Positions 10,889 to 22,800 of a stretch of DNA of 64,000 bases are shown here, piece after piece (position 1 is the first letter of the stretch; every line of letters starts with the position of its first letter). The stretch is from Cardinalis cardinalis. Its lineage: Eukaryota; Chordata; Aves; Passeriformes; Cardinalidae. The stretch is taken from NCBI GenBank assembly GCA_014549065.1, contig JACDOX010000068.1, positions 693,289-757,288 on the forward strand, written 5' to 3'. The notes below the pieces were generated by a model. It was given only the letters and a program-made list of their open reading frames with translations, did no database searches and had not been told where the DNA came from. The translations under genes were made by a program, and so were the position numbers.

Positions 10889-13800
10889 CTGCGAAGCACG
10901 TGAGGCAAAGTTAGGCGCCNGCTCAAACAAGTCAGGAAGAACAGATGGATCTCCTCTAGCCAAGGCATGACTGCAGCACGCTCCGGCACAGCCAGGCCCC
11001 AGCACGGTCTGTGCTCTCTATCTTCCTTCAGCAGCGTTCCACGACCCTTCCAAGATGGCTTCTACCCTGGCTTCCCCCACAGAGGGCCTTGCCTAAGCAG
11101 CCCTTTCCTGCTGCTACCCTGTACTGAACAGGACATCTGCACACCTACAGACATATTTTAGTCCTTTTCACTCACCTTCACTGTGCTGACTGCCTGCACT
11201 GCCCCCTCCGTAGCTGTAGCCTGGGTCAGGGAAGCCGGGATGGGGGTTGTATGGATGAGGTGGTGGATACTGATATGGGAAGGCCATAGGCCAGGGTGCA
11301 GCTCCTGGGTGGGGGAGCGGAGCCAAAGTGTCCTGATCAGAGGCGCCGCTGGAGCCATCATGATCATGAAGAGACAGATTAGCCATGTCTGCAAGAAAGC
11401 AGAGAACAGGGGTTAATCCAAGCAGAAAAACAATCATGTGTGGTGAAGCAGCTTTCTGTCCATTCTTGCTGATGGACAACGACAGGATACTCAAGGAGAC
11501 ACAAGAATTTGGCACTCTCTCTGTTAGTCAATGCCACCATTTGGGCTTCCTGGCTGAACAACTGCCAGGCTGTGGGAGTTCAAGCTGCCACTCTAATACA
11601 GAGACCAGCTTGGAGAGAAAGGACCACATCAGAGCTACAGCTCACCCTGCCAATTCCTTCCNCCATTTTATCTGAGCAGCCAACCCTGAGCACCAACCCC
11701 TTGCCAGCACTGAAATTCAGAGCCTGGAGACAGTCAGTAAAGACTAAGACCCTGCTATGACTGTCCAGGAGAAAAGATCACATAGTAGGTGACACTGTCA
11801 ATGCTGCTTCCAACTTCACTACCTCAGCAGCAGGNCAAGGGAGCTGGGATATTCTTCATCACTCCCTTAACAGAGTCTATAGAACAGGGGGCCCAGCCTG
11901 ATAGCAATGGCTGTAGGTGTGTCCCCATGGTGTCAGCAGGGCTCTGCAGGACCACTACCCCTACATCCTCTCTCCCACCCACCCATGCCAAGAGCCATAC
12001 TTCCACAGAGGTCCCCGAAGATGTAGTAGCACTGCTCCGAGAAGGTGATCTTGTTCACGGTGTGTCGGATGTAGCCAGCCTTCAGCAGGTTGCTGGCGTA
12101 TTTGCGGGACTCACGGCGGTCTGTAAAGCCCTCCACGTGGTGATAGAGCCAATCTACCACATCCGAACCTGCCACCAAATATAGAGTTAAATTTGGCAAG
12201 ACAGAGGAAGACNGCAGCCCTTGAGACAGTGAGCCACACTGGAGCAAAAACAAAGTGGGTCAAAAGGTTCAATTTCTAACTGTTGCCTAGTCAACAGTTT
12301 GTTTATGGTGACAAAGATGCTCCCTTGGACATCTGCCTGAAAACTGGCCACCCATTNCCCAGTCCCTGCCTCTGCTGCAGGCAGCACGGTCTCTTACCAA
12401 TGAAGGCATTGGGGATGGTGATCTTCAGCCACATGCGNTCACGCACCTCCAGGCCTGACTCTGGTGAGGCCATGGCTTTGACAATGGTGGCCATGTCACT
12501 GTGGATGGACAGGTGAAAGTCATCGAGGCCTGTGGTGTGGATGAAGGAAGGCAGGCAGAGGTGAGAGAGAGCAGAAGAGATAAGAGGGCCACATGGAAGC
12601 ATCACACACNGGAGGAATGGGCCAGGGAACAATACATCGCAGACAGCCTCAAGGTACCTGCGGTGGTACCCCCCTTCCAGCCTTCCCATGTTATCCTTCA
12701 CATGTCAGCAGCTTCCTCTTGGGCAAATCCCAGGCAAGAGTCACAAACTTACAACAAACTCTTAGCTTGCTGCCTCACCAAGCTCACCAGACCCTTGCTT
12801 CAGGGCTCTACATACCAGATCATCCCAAACCCTCAGAAAGCAACCAAGAAGCCTGTGCTCAGCAGGACCCTGCCCCACCACAAGGCTCTTTGCTCTCAGT
12901 TGCCNCCTCTATCTGCTATCTGGGAGGAGCTCCCAATTGCTCCAGGGACATGCTGAATCCCTCTGGCTCCACATTCTCAGCAGCCAACCCCTGACTAGCC
13001 TCAGCCTTTCCTCTACACCTGCCACAGCTCCTGATTGCAGCCAGCTCTACTCTCCTCACAGAGAAGGCTTAGAAACATGTTAATTCTCCCAGGCAGAACT
13101 CCCACTGATCAAAGTGCTGGCCCAGCAAGANCTGCCTCCCTCCCAGTCCCTTGGCAGGGCAGATCAGGCCCACCCCAGCTGTCCCCAGGCAGATGTATTG
13201 CTCCCTTCACAGCAGAGTGAAGGTGAGGGGGCCGTGCAGCGGGTGCAGCACGGAGGCACNAGGACTTACGTTCGGTCTCTGGGATGGAGCTGGTGATGGA
13301 GGAGCTGGTGGAAGTGATTGTGCTCATGGATGGACTCATACCGTACGCTGGGTAGGTGCCAGTCATCGCTGCCGTGTGAGACACCCAGGCTGCCGGGTCG
13401 ATGGGCCGGATGGGCTCACCTGCAAGGAAGAAAGAGTCTGTCAGCAGTTGTAAGAAATTATCNGCTCATCAAAACAACCTCTAGGGAGGGACAGGGACAC
13501 AGCACAGCCCATTCCATCCCCAGTATTTGCCGGGACTCACCCGGATCGGAGCATGGAGAGTCTGGCCCAGCCCAGATCCGCTGGGGAGCAACTGGGAGAG
13601 AAAGAAGAGAGGGAGGGTCAGCAGGAGAGGTGCAGAGGGAGAGATCCCCCTATGGCTTTAGGGGGGTTTCTCTTTCCTCTGGCGCCCCGAGCCAAGTGAC
13701 CTCCCTGCCCCAGTGAAACGCGTCCCCAGCGTGATTTGGGAAGAAGGGCTGGGCTTATGGGCATTTTGGTTTGGAAATAGGACATAGCAGTCTCCTAAAT

Positions 13801-16800
13801 GGAGAGCTGAAACCCCATCAAACCCCAATTCAGTGCCCCATGGAGTCACATACACAGGGGAGGAACAAGACAACAACCAAGTAAGTGCTTAAGGCAGGGC
13901 TCTCACATGAGCTGGGCACCAGCGCTAAGGGTGGGTCAGCTATCCACTTACTCCTGGGTAATGAGAAGCAGCCCCGCGGACTGGGGTCCCAGCACTTGGC
14001 CACTGTCAGGGTGATGGGCCTGCAACAAAAGGGTGAGAGTTAGAACCAGAGCACAGTAACACAAACCCCTGCATGATGAGTGGATGCTGTGTGCCAGCTT
14101 TCTCCTGGGAGACAGGGAGAAGCTGCTAATATAGTGACTTTGTTCCCCTCCAGCTATGGGTTTCCCCTAGTGACATGAACAAAATGATGTGACCCTGCTG
14201 AGGGTTGCTGATGACCCAAATAGAATCAGAGAATCACAGCAAAATTTGTTTCGGAAAGGATCTTTAAAGGTCATCTAGTCAAATTGCCCTGCAATGAGCA
14301 GCAACGTGGCATCCCCACAAAAAAAGGGGCACAGATCCAAATTCCCTGCAATTCTTGCATTGGACATGAAAACCCAGGAATCAAAGCAAAACCAAATCCC
14401 TAAGTTCTGAGCATCTGCAGAGGCACTGGCAGAGGTGGCTGAAAGATACAACTCACACACTCCAAGCACAAACTGAGCAGATGCCCCTGGATGGAAGGAA
14501 CAACCCAGGTACTCACCCCGGCTTGTGCACGATTTCCCTCAGCACCCGCACAGCATCATCGTTGCTCATGTTCTCAAAGTTGATGTCATTTACCTACAAA
14601 CAACACAAAGAGGTGAGTCCCAGAGATGTGACCAGAGGCTGAGTTCCCCACTCAGCTCAACAGTGACTCAGCTTCCCTCCTCCAAGCAAGACTTCCTGGG
14701 TTTAGCCTGCCAAAGTTCTCAGGGAGGCTTCTGGGTCTTTTCTTACTGCTTTCCCAGGCCCAAAGATGGAGATATGTGGGTGTGAAGTACCTGCAAGAGC
14801 ATGTCTCCTGGCTCAATCCTGCCATCAGCTGCCACAGCGCCTCCCTTCATGATAGAGCCAATATAAATGCCTCCATCCCCACGCTCATTGCTCTGTCCCA
14901 CAATAGAAATGCCCAGAAAGTTGTATTTCTCTGCAGGGATGGAAAGAGAAAGAAGTAAGTCACTCCAAAGCATCAAGCACAAGCAGACCTAACCTCAGTA
15001 AAACCACATCCTAATGGTGGNGATTTGCACCCCTGTCCCAGAGAGATGTCCTGGGACACACAAACTCTTGAGAGACAATTTCTACAAGAGAAGCCAATCT
15101 CCTACACAATCCATCTTTTCACTCCTCCCCCATGCGCTCTCTTTGCCCCCTCCCCAGTTCCCTCTCCATGACCCAATCTCGCTCTGGAAGGACTGCAGGC
15201 TCCATGCACACCTCCCACTCACCCATATTCAGTGTGACCGTGATGATGTTCAGGGACATGGTGGAGTCTGTGATGCTGCTGAAGGACGAGGACTGCAACG
15301 TAAGCAAAACATGAGATGTCCTCCTGTGCCTCAGTAACATNCCCAGCCCTAGCTTTCTCCACTTGTGCTTTCCTTCCTGCCCCTCCTTGTGGCACCACAG
15401 CCACCACCCACAACTCCAGTCTTATGCTGGGAGTTTTGCAGAGTCAGAGAACAGCCACGGTCCTTATGACCTCTCTACATCTGGGACAATGCCTGTGGTC
15501 CCAGCTCTTGAGGCTACATTGACTTGGAAAAGGTTCACAGCACTTTTTGAAGTCTCAGCACTTGGACACTTGTCCAAAGCCATGCCCACAGCAAAAACAG
15601 CTGAATCCCTGTGAGCCCACCCTGACCTGCAGTGCCCTCCCCAGGATACCCAGCCCCTCCCTGGTACCCGCTCAATGCGTGGAGCCTTCTGTTTCCTCCG
15701 GCGGCGCTTGTGCCTCCTCATTAGACGGGAAGCACTGCTTTGCTCTGTTGAACTGCTAAACCTGCAGGCAAAAGCAAGAGTCAGCTCTTCTGCTGACTCC
15801 ATTGGGGTGGCTCTGGCAGCAAGAGAGCCATGGAAATGGCACAGGAAATAGAGGACTGCAGGGGCAGAGAAGAGAACATGCACATGGGGAACAGACAGTG
15901 GCAGAGGAGTCTGCTGGGTGAGATGGAAGCAGGTCTGAGCCCAGGACTACTGTGCTCTGCAAAGGCATCNCTCCGAGAGTCAGGGGGAAATTAGTGTTTC
16001 CCCAAGACCCAAGCTCTCCTACCTGCTGGTGGAGTCATCTTCATCTGAATCGAAGAAGCTGGTGGTCTCCAGCTCGCTGCTCATGAGTGTGGAGGAGCTC
16101 TCGTACCCACCCAGGTCTCGGCGCCGCTCTCCCTTCACTGTCCCATTCACCCTGGGTGCTGTGAAAAGACAAGAGTCAGTGGGCTTGAGAGAAACCCTTC
16201 CCCTATGCAGGGCTCATTGCAACCTCCTCAGAACAAATCTGGCCACCAGTCAATCCCGTCTAGTGCCAAANAACTCCCAGTCTACCATGGGATCAGATCC
16301 ATCTCCTATAGGATACCTCTTCTATCACTAGGATGGGAAGAGGCTGATGGCCCAGCAGGAACAATGCTGCTAAACTTGTGGAAGACTTGCAGCTGTTTCC
16401 TTGGTAGAACAAGAAGCAGCACAAATGGCAAGGCTAAAGCTCACTCTGCTTCTCAGCTAAGAAGACAGAGGCACAACTGTCTCCTTCTCTTGGGGCTTCT
16501 ACAGGAGATATCTCCCTTGACCCCAAAGGGTTCAACACCAAGTTCTCATGTAACACAGGTGTTAGCTCCAACATGAGGCTATGGCCCTTCTAAAAGCTAC
16601 AGAATAGCCCTTTTGAGCTGGAAAGGTTCTGCAGAGCAGAGAAAGCTGTCCCAAGTCTGGAGCTGGTGCTGCCACCATGCCCCAGCCACGCCTTTGCAGA
16701 GCTCTCACCATGTTACCAACACTCACCATGCTCAGGCCCATCTGTCCGACGAGGTCGTTCCCTCTGTGATGACACCACCGAGTCTGTCTCTGTCTCATTG

Positions 16801-19800
16801 TCCAAGTTTTCTCGACTCCCCCCAGTGTTAGGGCTGTGATGAGACAAAAGCAAACAAATATGTTCAACAGGGAACAACTTGACAAGGCGCTCTCTACCTC
16901 TGTCCTGACCTACACAAGGTTCCAGCCATCAGCTGCCTCCTTCTAGAGGGACAGGAACAACCACAGCACATCTACAAGTGCAGGTCAAAGGACTGGGGAT
17001 GCTGTGCTGGCTTTTCCCCTGCATTATTTTCAGCATGCCCTTGTTTGTTGAATAATGCAGCTCCACTTCAAATCAGNTCCCAGCCCCACTCTCCTCCCCT
17101 CTTGCTGGCTGTCGTCCCTGACAGTTTGGGTAAGAGTATCCCAGCCTGGTCTGGGATAACTGGTCTGGATTACAGCAAATGCACCATGTGGCCCTTGGAA
17201 ACCAGAACAGATGTCCANGTAACTTACTGGAAAGAGGGGGGCCTGGAGTCTCCAATTCCTCCTGTGCGCTCCATGGAGGGAGGCAGCTCTGTCTGGTTAT
17301 CGGCACAGACTGAGCCAGCATCTGAGTGGGAACCCTCTGCAGACACCAGCTGGAGGCATGAGAGACAGAAAAAGAAACTGAGAAAACATTTATAAGAGTG
17401 GCCAAAGGAGCTGGCCAAAAGCCTGCCTGGCCCAGGATCTCATTTCTGGTAGTTGGCAACAGCAGATGCCCAGGAGCAGGTATGGAACAGGCCAAGCACG
17501 TAGCAACATTTCCCCCCAAGGCCTTCNCAGACACTGGCAATTTGTGGCTCAGGAACTTCTGACCCAGCAGTGAAGCCCAGGTGGGTGACAACTGAGCTTG
17601 GACACTCTGACATCACCTGCACACCCACACCACACACTCAGACTCAGAAAAGACCTTTAGCACACCCTGCAGCAGGGACTGGATTCCCCCAGTTCTCACA
17701 CTGGGAAAGGCAGTTACAANTAATTCCTTTCTTCAGCTCTAGCAGCCTCTACACTTCTCCCTTCAAGCTGTGGGACNCAGCAGGACTTTCACCTTCACAG
17801 CCCTCAGAAGCTGGGGGTAACAGAGCTCAGGGCCAAGGCTGGCTTTGAAANAGACTCTTGAAACAGGCTTTTTCTGGCTTCCATATGTTCTTCACAAACT
17901 TTCATGCTGTGTTCAGCTTATTGGCTTGAGCACAACCTTCAGCCAATCTCTGGGATGCTCAATGGATTCCCCAGTGCAGAAACNCAAGAAAGGGTTAAAC
18001 CCTAGAGACTCTTTATGCCAGCCATGTTGTGGGGCAGCCCAGGCATACCAACACACCAATATTCTGGCTCTATCTATAATAAACCATCAACTTCAGGGCT
18101 CAGGGAATGAGCTGGAGACTCTCCCAGGGGCCATGGGCTCACCAGCAGAATGAAACAGAGGATGAGCTGCTCCCCAATATTGCCCCCTGTCAAGATTTGC
18201 ACTCTCCCTTACTTTCAAGCTATAATGAACTGGGCTAATCCCAATAGGGTCAAGCAAGAAAGCNACAAAAAGCCTCTTCCTTGACAGAAGCATTCAGGAC
18301 CTCCAGAGCAGGGGAGACAGGGCCCAGAAAGGATCTAACAGAGGTGAGGGATATCCATTGTTGCTCAGGACAGACAAAATATGAAACATAGGCTGGAAAA
18401 AAGCTGATAGCTGCTGTCCAAACCATAATACCCAGTGTAAATTCAGAGGCAGCACTACTGCTTGCTGGTGAGGGAACCACATCTGCATGGAGCCAAGAGC
18501 AGATGCTCAGATGATAGAAGCACAGCCCATTTATACAGGTCTTGAGTGCTTCCCAGCATCACTGATGAAAGAGCTGTGCCCTGCCCACCTTCAGGAACTG
18601 GGGAAACCCTCATAAGGGGGGTATGGACCCCACAGATCATCATTAGCGTAGCAGATGGGAGGTCTTCTGGGAGAGATATTGGAAACAAAGACAGGGATGT
18701 AGCTGGGGCAAGGAAGACAGGGCAGCCTTGAAAAAGCCAGAGCCAAGGCAGCAGACAGGGCAGAGAGCAGCCTCAGGTGTCAAAAGCTGCAGAGCCCGTC
18801 CCACAAGCCCCAGGACAAGCCCAACNGCTCCTGCTCTCACAACTGTCTAACCAGCTCATCTCACACTCAGGTCAGCTTCTCCCCCTCCAGCAAGGCCCAG
18901 GCACACGCCTGGCTCTGCTCCTGGCACCTTCCTGGTGACCTGTCTTCCCAGGATACATCCCCCTCCCTAAGGGCCACATCCCAATTCTGGTAGCCACTGC
19001 CTGGAAGCACAGGGTAGAAAAGATGCTGAAAGTGGCCAGCATTGCCTAAGGAAAAGTCTTATAACACTTTATGCTTGAAAATCTCAAGGCAACATCAAGC
19101 AAATAGATCTAGACAGAGGGAACTAGCCACAGGCAGCTGTCAAACAGCAGTGAAGAGAGTGGAGGGTGTTCCCAAGCAGGCAGGATTGATGTNATCTTCC
19201 TCCAACACTCCCAAGGCTGGGATTTCCTCCCAGGAAGGTTTTGATAACGATCCTGCACTTTTCCTGCCTCTTACACTGTCAGGAAATATTCATTTGGATT
19301 CAAGCCCCTGTCTTTCCCTGTTGCTAAAGTTAGTACTGAGCTCCTAAAATAGCATCATCCCAGCCTGTCTGTCAGAAGCACCAAAGCAAATGCTCCCCTC
19401 TCATTCCCCAAACCACCCATGGACTAGGAGACTCTCAGCAGAGGTAGGAAAAGGGATCATCAGGTGCACAAAGGCCTCTGGGACTGCCATTACCCCTCAT
19501 GCACAAGAGCTCACTTGGGGCACAAGCTCCTTGTAAGGATCCAGCCCAGCAGAGCAGCAGCATGGTGGTCACACCAAACAGACTCACACCAGATCTGTGC
19601 CACTCACACACTGAACAACCAAAGAGCTCCTGCAAGGAAAGCCAGCAGCTACATGGACACAAGGATCACAAGGAAAAGCACACAGATAAAAAAGGAACAC
19701 TGGAATGGATTTAGAGACACTGGGACTCCCCATAGGGCAGGTGAAAGCAAAAAGCAGCTGGAAGGGNTGGGGTGTTGGGACATCTTGGGGCAGATGCAGC

Positions 19801-22800
19801 AGCAGCGGGATGGATGCAGAGGAATGTGTGGTGGCCACAGCTGATTTCCGAAGGGCCTGGACAACCACTAGAGGGAGGACGGCAGGCGTCCAGCCCCGGC
19901 TCTTTGTGCGGGAGCCCAGCAAAGCCTTTCCTCCTGCTCCAGCCTGCACCCTGCTCCCCTGGCTGGAATCCCAGCCGCAGCCGTGTCGGCAGGGGGGTAC
20001 CTGCCTGCCCCGTCACTGCTTGGTGCAGGGATAGAAGCAGAATTAGGTGTGACCTGGCTTGATTTGCTGAGGATTTTTACTGTTCAGAGGCCTCTGGAAA
20101 AAGGCACTTGAGTCTTGGTGTAGATCCACACACCCTCATCAGCACAGACTGCATCTCGGCAGAGGGAAAACTGGATGATGTGCTGTGGAGACTGTCCCCC
20201 CACTAACAGAGGGTCCCTGTGGGGATAGAGGGAAGCATGCGAGCAGGGAGCAGAGNGTGTGCATGGCATGGTACTGAGGGAAAAGCTTGTCCTGCAGCTG
20301 CCCAGGCAGTACCTTTAGTCTTCAGGGCAACCAAATCCAGTCTGCTTCACCAGCACTAAAGTCACTTAAGCCCTTTGCACCAGTCATTGGAGTGGGACTT
20401 TCCTTGGGAAGCTGACCCTGCCATAGGGGCACAGGGGTTATGCTGTGGACAGGCCACGACCATGATCTCTGCCAGGCATCAGTCACCATGAGCTCTTCAC
20501 AGAGGTATCCCACATCTTCCCTGGCACAGAGCCCCCTCTCCAGCTCAGGGACTGGAGTGTGGGGATCCAGCTCATCAGCTTCGTGAGCAGCCAGCACACC
20601 AACAGTACTGAGCAGCCCCTGTGCCTTACTTGGCACTCCACATCCAAATGCTGTTTTTCAGAGGGCACAAACAGACTGAGACACACTGAAGCAAGGGGCT
20701 TGCTTACCCACGACACCACCCGGCCGTTGAAGCAGGGAAGTTTGGCATTGTCATCCGAGATCTCTTCTTTCACCACCCTGCAGAGGGGAGAGGAGGCAGT
20801 CAGAGCTGGGTCAGGACTTCAAAGGAAAAGAGACTCCCAGATGGGCATTTGCATACAACACCAGGCAGCCCAGGCTTGGGGATGGAGCAGAAGAGGACTG
20901 GCAGCTCTCTCCTGCTGCTAGGCCACAGGTTCCTATGCCCACAGCCATGGCTGGCAGCCTGAAGAGNAGCCAAGGACAGAATAGCCTTTCTATGTGCATT
21001 CAGCTGTTTCATCCCCCAGATCACATTTTAATCAGTAAAGCCAAAATTCAGGTGCATATCATAGAATTGTTTAGGTTGGAAAAGACCTTTAAGATCATCA
21101 AGTCCAACCATTACCCAAGCACTGCCAAGGCCATCACCAAACCATGTCCCCAGGTGCCACATTTACACAACTTTTAAATACCTTCAGGGATGATGACTCC
21201 ACCACTCCCCTGGGCAGCCTGTGCCAGTGCCAGACCCTTTGGGTGAAGAAATGTTCCCAATGTCCAATCTAAACCTCCCCTGGCACAACTTGAGGCATTT
21301 TCCTCTTGTCCTGTTGCTTCCTATTTGGGAGAAGAGACCAATCCCCACCTGGATACAGCCTCCTTTCAGGGAATTGTAGAGAGTGATAAGGTCCANCCTG
21401 AGCCTCCTTTTCTCCAGACTAAACACCACCAGCTCCCTCAGCTACTCCACACAGGACTTGTGCTCCAGACCCTTCTCCAGTTCTGTTGCTCTTTTCTGGA
21501 CATGGCTCCAGCACCTCAATGTCTGTCTTGTAGGGAGGGGTCCAAAACTGGACNCAGNTGTGACCTCACCAGTCCCAAGCACAGGGGACAGTCCCTGCCC
21601 TGGNCCTGCTGTGCACACTGCTGCTGACACAACCCACAATGCCATCGACCTTCTTGGCCACCNGAGCACATGCTGCCACATGTTCTGCCACTGTCAACCA
21701 GCACCCCCAGGTGCTTTCCCACCAGGCAGCTTTCCAGGCTGCCTTCCCCCACCCTGCAGAGCTGTGTGGGGTTGTGACCCAAGCGCAGGACTGAGCACTT
21801 GGCTTTGTCAAACCTCACACAACTGGCCTTGGCCCGTCAATCCAGACTGTCCAGATCTCTCTGCAGAGCTGTCCTACCCTCCAGCACATCAACACTCCCA
21901 CCCAACTTAGTCATCTGTGAACTGAGTGTGCCCTCAATCCTCATGACCAGATCATTGATAAAGATATTAAACAGGACTGGCCCCAGTACTAAGCCCTGGG
22001 GAACACCACTGTGAGCAGCCAATGGATGTAGCCCCATTCCTGACACCCTCCTGAGCCCAACCAGCCAGTTTTCTACACAGGGAGCAGCTCACCTGCCCAA
22101 GCCANGAGCAGCCAGTTTCTCCTGGAGAATGCTGTGGGAAATAGTGTCAAAGGCTTTACTAAAGCCCAGGTAGGTAACAACCACAGCCTTTCCTTCATCC
22201 ACTAACTGTGTCACACTGTCACAGGAGATCAGGCTGGTCAAGCAGGACCTGCCTTTCCAAAACCCATGCCAGCTGGGTCTGATTGCCTGGCTGTTCTGTA
22301 CATGCCCCATGATGGCACTCAAGATAATCTGCCCCATGACCTTCCCTGGCACTGANGTCGGGCTAACAGGCATGTAATTCCCTTGCATTCTCTTTCTGGC
22401 CCTCCCTGTAGATGGGCATCACATTTGCCAACTTCCAGTCACCTGGCACCTCCCTGGTTGACCAGGACTGCTGGTAAATGACAGAATGACTCAGTCAGCA
22501 CTTCCACCAGCTCCCTCACTATCCTTGGTGGATCCCACCTGACCCCGTAGACTTTGGTGTGTTTAAGCAGGTTGCTGACCATTTCCTCTTGGATTACATG
22601 GGCTTCATTCTGCTCCCTGTCCCTGTCCCCCGGCTCAGAGGGCTGGGCACCCTAGAACAGCTGATNTTGCTTTTAAAGACTGAGGCAAAGAAGACATTAA
22701 GTACCTCAGCCATTTCCTCACCCTTTGTCACTGTTTCCCCCCACANCCAATAAAAGANNGACATTCTCCTCAGCCCTCCTTCTGTTGCTGACATTATTTG

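Noticed and set aside
13541..13591. Treating the 51-nt segment as a constitutive DVL3 exon
   Set aside because: Known DVL3 proteins join exon 10 directly to exon 11 through a Ser codon, and that junction is intact here; hence listed as optional.
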